Source: Shewanella sp. VB17 | Lineage (GTDB): Bacteria; Pseudomonadota; Gammaproteobacteria; Enterobacterales; Shewanellaceae | Direction of reading: 5' to 3' | Length of the DNA: 64,000 nucleotides | Assembly (NCBI RefSeq): GCF_013248905.1 | Contig: NZ_JABRVS010000001.1 | Coordinates: 1,302,001 to 1,366,000, forward strand | Part shown: positions 14,536-23,188 of the stretch, one piece after another | Numbering within the stretch: position 1 is the first letter of the stretch | Layout of the letters: every line of letters starts with the position of its first letter | Program-made: the position numbers and the translations under genes | The notes under the pieces: generated by a model | What the model saw: the letters and a program-made list of their open reading frames with translations, nothing else | The model's database searches: none | What the model was told of the DNA's origin: nothing

Positions 14536-16272
14536 ATGAAGAAAAGAACTGAACAAGAAATTTTCGATGAACTGGCTGAGCTATCCTCAATGTTTGGGTT
14601 CATCGATGTATTATCATTTTTGTGTTGGAAAGATACATTTATTCATAGGGGAAATGGGGTCATAGATGAAGAAGCCTTTGCAAGGAACTTCGATCGCTCC
14701 AAGTTATGTCGCACTGAACTGGTCACGTTATATGGGTTGATGTGTAAAAGTGGAGTAAATGGTCGTGAGCTCAAAGTAAATGAAATAACAGTTACTATTC
14801 AACGTGTTTATGAGTTGTTCGAAGAGTTGCATAACTCATTCTACAACTCGGTAAACATAGGTGCAGCTATTGAAAATACAGAGTCATTCAAAGATCTTTT
14901 GAGTAGCCCTAGATTTATGAGGGAGGCGATCTTCTACAGCGGAGAGAGTGTGTTAAAACATCAGTATCGTGACTTGGTAAAAGTTAGATATCAGAAAGAC
15001 AACCCGTGGCTTAAGGAGAATAAAGGTTTCACTATTGAAGAAGCTGCATCAGTCTTAGAAGTAATAGATAAGCTTCAACTGGAAAAATTAAACAGGTTAA
15101 TACCTGATGTGTTTAATGATGACTGTGAAGATTCGTTCTCATCGGCATTTTGCTTTAACGTCGATGAACTCTATGAGAGTTCTGATTTAAGCAAAGATAT
15201 TATACATAACGTCCTTTCTATACTGTCTGCCTCGCCAACTAGAGAGATGGACGCTTTTTCTAGTGTCAGTGACTTCAATCACAGAAATGCTTGTCCAATT
15301 ATTATGTTAGATGATGGTTTATATGCTTCCTTTTTGTCCTATTCCAATTGGGAGGCTCTTTATGAAAGCCCCTTATTTTGGTTCAATGACGATAGTAGCT
15401 ACAAAGGAACTGCGAGCGATCATAGAGGTGAGTTCACTGAAGATTTCACTGCTGAGTGCCTGAAGAAAGTTTTCCATGAAGACAATGTTTATACGAACAT
15501 TGATATTTATGACGGGAAAAAGAAGGCAAGTGAAGCAGATGTGCTGGTAGTGCATGGCAAGTATGCCATCGTGGTACAAGCGAAATCCAAAAAGCTAACC
15601 ATCGAGGCGCGAAAGGGGAGATCTAAACAACTTAAGTCTGATTTCAAGGGAGCTGTTCAGGACGCTTATAATCAAAGCTTCCTGTGCGCAGAATTACTTC
15701 AAAGAGATGATGTTGAGTTTAGGGACGAGCATGGAAAAGTAATATGTTTTGGATCTGATTATGAGTCAATCTTCCCTGTATGTATTGTCTCTGATCATTA
15801 TCCTGCACTAGCATCCCAAGCTCGGCATTTCTTAAATTACACAGTAACTGAAACTGTCAAGTATCCATACGTAATGGATGTATTCTTGATGGACATGATT
15901 GCAGAAATGCTAAGTTCACCTTTGTACTTTTTAGACTTCTTTATAAAGAGAAGTCACTATGGTGACTCGATCCTTTCAAATCATGAATTGACAATCCTTT
16001 CCCTCTACATAAAGCAGAACCTGTACTTTGAAGAGAATCCTGACATGGTAATGCTTGATGATGACATCTCTGCATCATTAGAGTTAGCGATGTTAGCAAG
16101 GCGTGACGGTTTAGATGCCCAAAAAACCCCAAGTGGAATTCTTACAAATTACTGTGGAACTCATGTCGGAGGAATTCTTGATGATATCAAAAGCTCAACT
16201 AACCTTGACCTGATTAAAGTAGGTTTCCATTTACTATCACTAAAATGGAGATTCTGGCAAAGTAATCAATGA
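14536..16272 (+). CDS. Putative PD-(D/E)XK-fold nuclease-like protein (N-terminal part of a frameshifted gene)
   Basis: The frame has 578 residues from ATG 14536. About residues 298-350 show a restriction-endonuclease-like core: E299/E302 in GEFTEDF, D335 in EADVLVV, and Q348-x-K350 in VVQAKSKK. This is the E...D...QxK pattern seen in Mrr- or NERD-like nucleases. The rest is helical and not recognised. The last residues (LKWRFWQSNQ) look out of frame. Removing one A from the run at 16242-16245 continues the protein as LSLNGDSGKVINDAISQMV into the frame at 16286, giving about 720 residues ending in a SEC-C zinc motif. So this is probably one gene with a one-base insertion. Function is not known; a role in DNA defence is only a hypothesis. 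Confidence 0.7.
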   Translation: MKKRTEQEIFDELAELSSMFGFIDVLSFLCWKDTFIHRGNGVIDEEAFARNFDRSKLCRTELVTLYGLMCKSGVNGRELKVNEITVTIQRVYELFEELHNSFYNSVNIGAAIENTESFKDLLSSPRFMREAIFYSGESVLKHQYRDLVKVRYQKDNPWLKENKGFTIEEAASVLEVIDKLQLEKLNRLIPDVFNDDCEDSFSSAFCFNVDELYESSDLSKDIIHNVLSILSASPTREMDAFSSVSDFNHRNACPIIMLDDGLYASFLSYSNWEALYESPLFWFNDDSSYKGTASDHRGEFTEDFTAECLKKVFHEDNVYTNIDIYDGKKKASEADVLVVHGKYAIVVQAKSKKLTIEARKGRSKQLKSDFKGAVQDAYNQSFLCAELLQRDDVEFRDEHGKVICFGSDYESIFPVCIVSDHYPALASQARHFLNYTVTETVKYPYVMDVFLMDMIAEMLSSPLYFLDFFIKRSHYGDSILSNHELTILSLYIKQNLYFEENPDMVMLDDDISASLELAMLARRDGLDAQKTPSGILTNYCGTHVGGILDDIKSSTNLDLIKVGFHLLSLKWRFWQSNQ

Positions 16273-16285
16273 TGCAATCTCACAG

Positions 16286-16699
16286 ATGGTGGAGCTACAC
16301 AGAAAGGACCATAAACATCATGATGTCACCCTGCCAATCATGGAGGCTAAGAAAGGGTTAACAATCCATGTTAACAATGATGACAACAAGTCGTCAGTCA
16401 AACGCCTAGTGGTACACTGTGAAAAAAGGAAATACACATGCAAAGCGGATGAGTGGGTGGGGCTTTGCTTTAGCCCAATATCTTCACGCTTTAGATTCGC
16501 TACTTTTCACAGCTCAGAGTGGGAACGATCGGACGAGATGGAAAAAATGGTAATGAACTTGCCTAAGATAAGTGATGCGCATCGGGTAAAAAATGGCAAA
16601 GTCGATTTTCAAATAAAACAAGCCGTAAGCAATAAAATAGGACGTAATTCGCCCTGCTCCTGTGGTAGCGGTAAAAAGTTCAAGCGATGCTGTATCTAG
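16286..16699 (+). CDS. SEC-C motif C-terminal part of the upstream frameshifted gene
   Basis: A 137-residue frame ends NKIGRNSPCSCGSGKKFKRC plus a final cysteine. This is the SEC-C zinc-binding motif found at the end of SecA and many accessory proteins. The first ATG (16286) lacks a ribosome site. The frame is open upstream to 16244 and reads as a natural continuation of the previous protein if one A is removed at 16242-16245. I therefore take it as the detached end of that gene, though separate translation cannot be excluded. The middle part (IHVNNDD, then VVHCEKRKYTCKADEWVGL) is not assigned to a known domain. Confidence 0.65.
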   Translation: MVELHRKDHKHHDVTLPIMEAKKGLTIHVNNDDNKSSVKRLVVHCEKRKYTCKADEWVGLCFSPISSRFRFATFHSSEWERSDEMEKMVMNLPKISDAHRVKNGKVDFQIKQAVSNKIGRNSPCSCGSGKKFKRCCI

Positions 16700-16863
16700 A
16701 TGATTCCTGGCCCACTTAGTTCATTTTGACTTATGTCACGAGGAATATCTATTGGTTGACAGAAGGACGGATGCCAGGATAAAGGGAGCGGAGCGAATTA
16801 ACGTTTTTGGATAAACGAAGATACTTTTTCTAATACCAAAAGTCATTTTTTAGAGTAAACACT

Positions 16864-17053
16864 AACTGATTTTTGTCCAAAACCGCGTTAGCAATCATAA
16901 AATCTCAATCGAAGAAACAAGGCTTTGCTTTTAACAAAGGTGTAGATACGGCTGTGAGTTTCGGTTTCAAGGATGAAACCGTAAAGCGGCCATGGATGGC
17001 TTCACAGCGTCTCGCAGAAGTGTCTACACATAGGCCCACGGCAGGTGATTAAT
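16864..17053 (+). repeat. Hairpin-rich interspersed repeat, copy 2 (shorter variant)
   Basis: It shares tttttgtccaaaac, tcgaagaaac, gctttgctt, aggtgtagatac, agaagtgtctacacat and cacggcaggtgatta with the other copies. The middle instead carries different small stems (GGTTTCA-agga-TGAAACC inside CTGTGAG...CTTCACAG). GTGTAGATAC and GTGTCTACAC can pair as an outer stem. The frame is therefore conserved while the inner arms vary. Confidence 0.8.
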
Positions 17054-17149
17054 AAAATTTGAAACTTTGGCCATCAATAAGCCAATCAAACACCCAACCT
17101 GCCCAATGAACCCAACCAAAAGATATTTAAAACTTGTTATCCGACAAAT

Positions 17150-17510
17150 TAACTCATTTTTGTCCATAATCGAGTCAGTCACCAAAAATATAAAATCGAA
17201 GAAACCATGCTTTGCTTTACTGTTGTTGATAAGAGCAAGGTGTAGATATAACTGTGGGCTTCGGCAGCAAGGCCGTTCTATAACATCCCTGTTATCACGG
17301 CATTTGTGAATCCATTCACATCAGATGCTGCCGTAGAGGCTATAGGGCCGTCAATGTTCCATACATTTCTCGGCATTTCCTCTATCCCTAGAGGTCAGAT
17401 ATACTTGCGCCTTCCCAAAGGAGTATTTACACATCAGGTCGTTCTTAGGCATCTTGCCTACACGACATTGGTGCATCCCTGCACGGCACCTGCTGCAAGC
17501 AATAAATAAA
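17150..17510 (+). repeat. Hairpin-rich interspersed repeat, copy 3
   Basis: This is the full form in the plus orientation. It starts with tttttgtcc and tcgaagaaac, then aggtgtagat, a CGGCAGCA...TGCTGCCG stem enclosing ATAACA-tccc-TGTTAT and GTGAATccATTCAC, then ggtcagatatacttgcg, aaaggagtatttacacat and gttcttaggcatct. Two open frames across it (17067-17309 and 17306-17509) are frames through hairpins and not genes. It is inverted relative to copy 1, so copies 1 and 3 bracket the nuclease-like gene. Confidence 0.85.
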
Positions 17511-17878
17511 TACTAATGAGGTTGCGCTCACCGCCACTTTGTCGCCCTTTAGGTGTGGCAAAGGGTTAGCCTTACTCTTACTTTTATTCACTATCAGCAA
17601 AGCTTTTATGTAGCTTATGCGGGAAGAGTTGAATATAAACTTACCAGAGTATATTTAGGTTTTTATGGCTTTCTTTTTTACTGAATTCTTTAAGGATTCA
17701 CTGTATAATGCCGCCTGTTTTTTGAGCGTTAACAACACGTGGTAATGGAATACATTGTTCATTTATGCGCTCTATTATTGAAACAAATGGCATAATCAGT
17801 AATTTTCGTTAATGTGTATACCCTGATAATGGGCACCGTACAACGAAAATACAAGCAGTTGAGAGCAATTAGAAACAA
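17511..17878. other. Leader region of dusA, no gene
   Basis: No supported gene is present. The last 200 bases are AT-rich and must hold the dusA promoter. I could not settle on one -35/-10 pair, and ribosome binding upstream of the dusA ATG is weak (GAGAGCAATTAG). Confidence 0.4.
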
Positions 17879-18889
17879 ATGATAGTAACGATTAAATCAG
17901 GCTTAACCCCAGCCGCAGCTAGAAAACCGCTAAATCGAACCTTCAGCGTGGCACCCATGTTGGATGCAACAGATAAACATTATCGCTATTTGGCGCGCTT
18001 AATGTCTGCTGAGTTACTTTTATATACCGAGATGGTGACCACCGGGGCCATTATACATGGGAAGGGTGATTATCTGGCTTATAACGAGGAAGAGCATCCA
18101 TTGGCCTTGCAGCTCGGCGGGTCGAACCCCCATGATTTGGCTGTTTGTGCCAAGCTCGCAAGTGAGCGTGGTTATGATGAGATTAACTTGAATGTCGGCT
18201 GCCCTTCAGATCGGGTGCAAAGTGGACGTTTTGGCGCTTGTTTGATGGCCGATCCTGCGCTGGTTGCTGAATGTGTGACTGCGATGCGTGCTGTGGTGGA
18301 CATTCCGGTCACGGTTAAGACCCGTATTGGCATTGATGATCAAGATAGCTATGAGTTTTTAACTGAATTTGTTGAAACTGTGCGTGATGCTGGCTGTGAT
18401 ACTTTTATTGTCCATGCACGAAAGGCTTGGCTGCAAGGTTTGAGTCCAAAACAGAATCGTGAGATCCCATTGCTCGATTACGATAGAGTGTATCGTTTGA
18501 AGACAGATTATTCTGAGTTGAGTATTTCAATCAATGGGGGGATTAAGTCGCTTGATGAGTGTAAAACCCATTTAACTAAGCTCGATGGGGTGATGGTGGG
18601 CCGTGAAGCGTATCAAAATCCTTATATGTTGGCTGAAATTGATCAACAGCTCTGTGGTATTGCTAAGCCGGTGTTAACGCGAGATGATGTGTTGGCGCAA
18701 TTTCTTCCTTATATAGAGAAACACCTGCAAGCGGGTGGCCGCTTAAATCATATTACTCGTCATATGACGGGATTGTTTCAGGGAGAGGTCGGATCGCGGA
18801 TCTGGAAGCGTTACATTAGTGAGAACGCTCATAAACCAGGTTCTGGGATAGAAGTCATCGAACAAGCTAGAAAAAATATGCTCCTTTAA
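17879..18889 (+). CDS. dusA: tRNA-dihydrouridine(20/20a) synthase DusA
   Basis: This 336-residue flavoenzyme reduces U20/U20a in the D-loop of tRNA using NADPH. The DusA-type features are FSVAPMLDATDKHYRYLARL near the N-terminus, the LQLGGSNPHDLA strand, the catalytic cysteine in NLNVGCPSDRVQSG, FMN phosphate contacts in the SINGGIK and GVMVGREAYQNP loops, and a C-terminal helical tRNA-binding domain with NHITRHMTGLFQG. Length matches the family. It is a single-gene unit closed by a terminator at 18919. Confidence 0.96.
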   Translation: MIVTIKSGLTPAAARKPLNRTFSVAPMLDATDKHYRYLARLMSAELLLYTEMVTTGAIIHGKGDYLAYNEEEHPLALQLGGSNPHDLAVCAKLASERGYDEINLNVGCPSDRVQSGRFGACLMADPALVAECVTAMRAVVDIPVTVKTRIGIDDQDSYEFLTEFVETVRDAGCDTFIVHARKAWLQGLSPKQNREIPLLDYDRVYRLKTDYSELSISINGGIKSLDECKTHLTKLDGVMVGREAYQNPYMLAEIDQQLCGIAKPVLTRDDVLAQFLPYIEKHLQAGGRLNHITRHMTGLFQGEVGSRIWKRYISENAHKPGSGIEVIEQARKNMLL

Positions 18890-18918
18890 TGTCAGAAAGT
18901 CATGTTATTGGGATAAAT

Positions 18919-18940
18919 CCGTCGTTTATGGCGGTTTTTT
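18919..18940 (+). terminator. Terminator of dusA
   Basis: CCGTC pairs with GGCGG (one G-T pair) and is followed by seven T. Confidence 0.7.
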
Positions 18941-19191
18941 TATGTCATTTTTTTGAGATTATTTGTGGAATGGATAATATTGGTTAATTTAACCAGCACA
19001 TGGTGAAATTAACCAAAAGATAAATAAGCTTCATTTAATGTCTGTTATACTAAATCTGCTAATTTTATTTTATCCTTTTAATACAGTGTCTTATTGTTTT
19101 TCGTTAAAGTTGGCACGTTACTCGCAATACCTTCTATATCAAAGAGTGAGTCACTCTACAAATGATGTAAACGATATAAAAGGTAGTCATC

Positions 19192-19482
19192 ATGTTTAAT
19201 TCAATTATTGGTAAAATGGCAAAATCATCACTAATGGCGGCGGTATTGATGGGAGCAAGTGTTACTGCCAATGCTGATACGCTTATCCCGACTGATTTAA
19301 CCCGTAATATTGAGCAGAATATTACTGCTCAATTGCAAGATATGCTGTTGACGGCCCAAAGAGAATTAAGCATGTCGATACAGGCACAAATTTCTTCTAG
19401 CATGTTTGATGTCGATGAAGCAGATGAGGTTGTTCAAACAGCAGAAAAAGATGGCCTTGCTAATGTCAGCGTTAAGGAATAA
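19192..19482 (+). CDS. Small exported protein of unknown function
   Basis: A 96-residue protein with a clear Sec signal peptide: positively charged start, hydrophobic SSLMAAVLMGASVTA, and predicted cleavage at TANA-DTL near residue 28. The mature 68 residues are acidic and helical (LTRNIEQNITAQLQDMLLTA, then ELSMSIQAQI). No family is recognised. A ribosome site AAAGG lies upstream. It precedes a PspC-domain gene by 151 bases, too far to assume an operon. Confidence 0.7.
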   Translation: MFNSIIGKMAKSSLMAAVLMGASVTANADTLIPTDLTRNIEQNITAQLQDMLLTAQRELSMSIQAQISSSMFDVDEADEVVQTAEKDGLANVSVKE

Positions 19483-19633
19483 AGGTGCCATTTGCATTCG
19501 ACATCGGGGTGTTGTTATTGGTCCCTGTTGTGAGTGTTGTGCGCCTTAGTTGGCTGTCAGTTTAATTGGCACAACGCTTAGACCCATAGGCAAGAAAATA
19601 GCCATGGCTAGTTAATAATGAATGGAGATATTT

Positions 19634-19840
19634 ATGAGTAGTTTAGATTCTTTACATGGATATTTATCCCGAATGAAGCGGCCTGAGCGTGTCGTGTGTG
19701 GGGTTGCTGCCATAATGGCTGATAAGTTTAATTGGTCATGTTTATGGACTCGCTCGACATGGGTTTTGATTGTACTCATGAACCCAGCTATAGGACTACT
19801 GTTGTACTTTGTATTGGCCTTAGCTTTACCTAAGCGATAA
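19634..19840 (+). CDS. PspC-domain membrane protein
   Basis: The protein has 68 residues from ATG 19634. The preceding in-frame ATG at 19622 lies within the GGAG ribosome site, so it is not used. The PspC signature is plain: RPERVVCGVAAIMADKFNW, followed by a single membrane segment (VLIVLMNPAIGLLLYFVLAL). Family members include the phage-shock protein PspC, but this one stands alone without pspA or pspB. It probably sits in the inner membrane. Its role is otherwise unknown. Confidence 0.85.
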   Translation: MSSLDSLHGYLSRMKRPERVVCGVAAIMADKFNWSCLWTRSTWVLIVLMNPAIGLLLYFVLALALPKR

Positions 19841-20190
19841 CCCACCTCAGACTGGTCATTTTTTGTTATCAATAGACTCACTGACATCCGATAGGGTAAA
19901 TTGCAATCAGATACGGCATACCCTTTATCTAAGCTACTATTTGTTAAAGAATAAGTAACACTATTGCCTAAGCTAACACATTCAACATTACTTTCATTAA
20001 AAAGTCATGAATTGCGTTGTCTGAGCGACCTTGGATAAGGTATTGTGTAAGACTAATATCAAGGTTGAGTACGTTATGCTTTCTTGACGGTTAATGGTTA
20101 TTATTCTAACGCCTTGTTGATCTTAAATCTGAACTAACCTCATTTCGTTGTTCCCTCAAAAGCGCAATGAGGTTAAATGGAGTTTATGCA
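19841..20190. other. Intergenic stretch, nothing recognised
   Basis: About 350 bases without a supported gene, RNA or repeat. A purine-rich ribosome site appears only at the end (AATGGAG at 20176-20181). Confidence 0.4.
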
Positions 20191-20646
20191 TTGAAAAACA
20201 TATTAAAGAAAGTAGTTAATTCAGTCATATTAATGACGATATCTGCTTCTTCTTTGGCGAATGTGATGTTAGTGGATGGGTATGTTAGAGCGATGCCACC
20301 GAGCGTCCCCAATAGTGCTGCTTATTTTAGCTTGATGAATCATGGTCCAAGTATTAAGTTGATTGGCGTGGATGTCGCCTTTGCTAATGAAGCCCAGTTG
20401 CATACTGTTTTGGAAGAAGACGGTATGGTTAAGATGCGACAGACATCAAGCTTTGAGATAGCTAAAGATACGACGTTAACCTTGAGTGATTCAGGTCAAC
20501 ATGTGATGTTGTTAGGATTAAAAAAGCCGTTAGTCGCAGGTGACAGTGTAGAGTTAATGTTAAGGTTTGATGATGGTAGCCAATTACCCGTTAGCTTAAT
20601 GGTGAGCAAGCAAGAGATGGCTAAAACTCACCATCATCAACATTAG
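20191..20646 (+). CDS. Periplasmic copper chaperone, PCu(A)C family
   Basis: The protein has 151 residues from TTG 20191, chosen because GGAG lies eight bases upstream and the signal peptide (MKNILKKVVNSVILMTISAS) then starts cleanly; ATG 20167 is an alternative. The mature protein has the DUF461/PCu(A)C Cu(I) motif H-x10-M-x21-HxM: AQLHTVLEEDGMVKM followed by GQHVMLLGL. A histidine-rich tail (HHHQH) adds metal ligands. These proteins deliver copper to cytochrome oxidase Cu-A or buffer periplasmic copper. No cytochrome oxidase gene adjoins it; DUF2333 and barrel genes follow in the same direction. Confidence 0.9.
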   Translation: MKNILKKVVNSVILMTISASSLANVMLVDGYVRAMPPSVPNSAAYFSLMNHGPSIKLIGVDVAFANEAQLHTVLEEDGMVKMRQTSSFEIAKDTTLTLSDSGQHVMLLGLKKPLVAGDSVELMLRFDDGSQLPVSLMVSKQEMAKTHHHQH

Positions 20647-20683
20647 CCATAATTGAATTCAACTATATCAATGGAGTACGACA

Positions 20684-21655
20684 ATGAAAATGACATGGAA
20701 AAAAGGTGCTGGAATTGGCGTACTTGTATCATTAATCGGCTATTTTATCGGTATTTGGTGGAGTATTGAGCCTGATGTTATCGAACCTCAAGCCTTATCC
20801 GCCAATAATAGTAGTCATGTTGCTGGTTATGCCACAACAACGTCGTTAATATTTACGATGGAGACGTTGCTAGATAAGCCAGGTGGTTGGTTATCTAATG
20901 ATATTTTACCGCCTTCGGTCTTTATGGATAATATGCCAGCATTTGAGTTTGGTGCTTTAGAGCAAGCCAGAGATCTAGCATTAGTCATGCGTAAAGAATT
21001 TAGTCGTTCTCAATCCCAATCTGCGGCTGATAAAGATTTACTTGCCGCTCACTCTAAACTTAATATCCAGCATACGAGTTGGTTAGTGCCTAGTGCTGAA
21101 GGTGAATATAAAGATGCGGTGAAATTACTGAAAGTTTATCGTGCTAAAATAGCCGACGTTAATAATCAAGATGCTCAGTTTTATGCGCGTGCAGATAACC
21201 TCAATGAGTGGTTAAAAGAAGTGCAGAAGCGGCTTGGCAGTATGTCTCAGCATTTATCTGCTAGCGTAGGGCAAGATCGTTTAAATACCGATTTGGCCGG
21301 TGATAGCGAGGCGAGTCAATCTACACCGAGTCTTGCGAGTAAACAGATTAAAACGAGCTGGTGGAAAATTGATGATGTTTTTTATGAAACTCGTGGTGCT
21401 ACTTGGGCATTGTTGAATTTTATGAGAGCGATTGAAGTCGATTTTGCCGATGTATTGAAAAAGAAGAATGCAACAGTCAGTGTGCAGCAAATCATTCGTG
21501 AATTGGAAGAAACACAACAGGCTGTTTGGAGCCCCATAATCTTAAATGGCTCTGGATTTGGTGTTGTGGCTAATCACTCTCTAGTGATGGCAAACTATGT
21601 TTCCCGCGCTAACGCAGCGGTTATTGATCTAACTAACTTATTGACTAAAGGTTAA
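20684..21655 (+). CDS. DUF2333 family membrane-anchored protein
   Basis: A 323-residue protein with one N-terminal membrane segment (GIGVLVSLIGYFIGIWW, residues about 9-26) and a helical periplasmic domain. The pattern TTSLIFTMETLLDKPGGWLS followed by PPSVFMDNMPAFEFGALEQA is diagnostic of DUF2333. The C-terminal half holds WWKIDDVFYETRGATWALL. The family's function is not established. It starts 37 bases after the copper chaperone and stops eight bases before the barrel gene, so the three probably form one transcript. Confidence 0.88.
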   Translation: MKMTWKKGAGIGVLVSLIGYFIGIWWSIEPDVIEPQALSANNSSHVAGYATTTSLIFTMETLLDKPGGWLSNDILPPSVFMDNMPAFEFGALEQARDLALVMRKEFSRSQSQSAADKDLLAAHSKLNIQHTSWLVPSAEGEYKDAVKLLKVYRAKIADVNNQDAQFYARADNLNEWLKEVQKRLGSMSQHLSASVGQDRLNTDLAGDSEASQSTPSLASKQIKTSWWKIDDVFYETRGATWALLNFMRAIEVDFADVLKKKNATVSVQQIIRELEETQQAVWSPIILNGSGFGVVANHSLVMANYVSRANAAVIDLTNLLTKG

Positions 21656-21663
21656 TTTACAAC

Positions 21664-22398
21664 ATGAAAAAAACAATATTGGCATGTGCGCTATTAGGTT
21701 CATTAGCTTTCAGCTCAGCTCATGCTGAATCACTGATGGTGTTTAAAGTCGGTGGAGATTACTGGAAAGCCGATACCAGTGGCACATTTGCAGAGAATGG
21801 CCAAGCACAACAAGATGTCAATTATAGCTCTTCATCTCAAGGCAGCATCTGGGTGAGCTTCGAGCATCCGATCCCACTTGTGCCGAATGTAAAAATCAGA
21901 GAGAACCGTTTAGATAGTGATGGCAGCGGGTCTTTTAATGGTGACTTTAACGGTCATGCATTTTCTGGTGACGTCAATGTGAACACTGATTTAAGTAATA
22001 CTGACTTTGTTCTTTATTATGAATTGCTCAATAATGATTTGGTTGAACTTGATCTCGGTGCAGCTTACAAAAGAATGAGTGGCTCATTTAGGGTTGCTGA
22101 TGCGGGACATCCTGAGCAGAAAGATCTTGATAGCGGTATTACTATGGCTTACGCCGACGCTCAGGTGGGTGTACCCGGTTTAGGCCTTTATGGTTTTGCT
22201 GAGGTCATGCTAGGTATTGATGAGTCTAGTGTATATGATTACACAGTGGGTCTGGGTTGGCAGTTTGATGGTGATGCATTGGATACTAAGGTGCGGGTGG
22301 GTTACCGTGAGTTTAATTTTGATGTGAATGACTTTGACGGAGTGAGCACTAACTCACAATTTAAAGGTTTCTTTGCTGGTGTTGAATTAGTTTTCTAA
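21664..22398 (+). CDS. TIGR04219-type outer membrane beta-barrel protein
   Basis: A 244-residue protein with a signal peptide cleaved at about AHA-ESL (residue 21). The conserved VGGDYWKADTSGTFAENG, then SSQGSIWVSFEHPIPLVPN, are the opening strands of this barrel family. The C-terminus ends in FFAGVELVF, with terminal phenylalanine, as needed for BAM-dependent outer-membrane insertion. It belongs to a run with the DUF2333 gene and is followed by a terminator abutted by a group II intron. Function is unknown. Confidence 0.9.
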   Translation: MKKTILACALLGSLAFSSAHAESLMVFKVGGDYWKADTSGTFAENGQAQQDVNYSSSSQGSIWVSFEHPIPLVPNVKIRENRLDSDGSGSFNGDFNGHAFSGDVNVNTDLSNTDFVLYYELLNNDLVELDLGAAYKRMSGSFRVADAGHPEQKDLDSGITMAYADAQVGVPGLGLYGFAEVMLGIDESSVYDYTVGLGWQFDGDALDTKVRVGYREFNFDVNDFDGVSTNSQFKGFFAGVELVF

Positions 22399-22414
22399 GA
22401 TTTACTAAACGTAT

Positions 22415-22452
22415 AAAAAAACCGCCTCTAATTTTTTAGTCGGCGGTTTTTT
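22415..22452 (+). terminator. Terminator of the barrel-protein operon
   Basis: ACCGCC pairs with GGCGGT around an AT-rich loop and ends in six T. The putative intron 5' end follows immediately. Confidence 0.85.
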
Positions 22453-23188
22453 GTTTGCCCAGCGAAGCTGGCAAACCCAGCAGGTTGAAAGAAACCTGTA
22501 TCACCCTGACTAAGGGGAAGATAATCCGAATGGCAAGGGCGTTGCTGGCTAACGGCAGGGTCTGAAGGAAGCCATAGGAAGTGAGGTGTACACAACTAAC
22601 CGTAACCTGTTTCGGCACTATTGGTGGGTGAGCGTGCAAAATAGCGCGAAGCCCAATACTTAGTCAGACTAATAGTGTGTTTGAGGGTGGAATACCTTAT
22701 AGGGAGCCAGTGCAGTAACTGGGGAAGCCTGGCATCAGTTCCAGTGATAAGGGCTGGAGGCATTATCCCAAGAGGTGACTCAAGGGAAATGTTGGTGTGA
22801 GGTGGCAGATGAATCCGTAGTAGTGAGTAAGGCTCGGCCTGTGAAGCCCAGTAATGGTGTGGAGGATAAAACCAAGCTGACCATCAGCATCAAGTCTGGT
22901 GGAGTATTAAGTTGCCAAAAGCGCTTAATATTGCGAAGGGAGGAAGCGTGCTTTAAGTCTGTAATGAGCAGATGTTTTTTTTCAGAGGTACACAAGTCGA
23001 TTCGCTATCGAAGTCTTTTTTGAACTGGTCACCTTAGGAGTAAGGCTCTGGCTTAAGAAACTGTACAAGGGAGTAGTTTTGTCACTGTTTAGTAGATTGC
23101 CATTGCGCTAGAACGCTAAGCAACAAAGTGAAATAGACCGACTTTGAGGAAGTCATATCCGTCCCCATACAGCACACATGTGAGGAAT

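Noticed and set aside
17067..17509. Two open frames of 80 and 67 codons in the right-hand repeats
   Set aside because: They run straight through paired hairpin arms shared with the copy at 13900-14335, have no ribosome sites, and their proteins look random.
13900..17510. Integron attC sites or CRISPR array
   Set aside because: Repeats are too long and few, not regularly spaced, and lack the attC core and spacer pattern; no integrase or cas gene is near.
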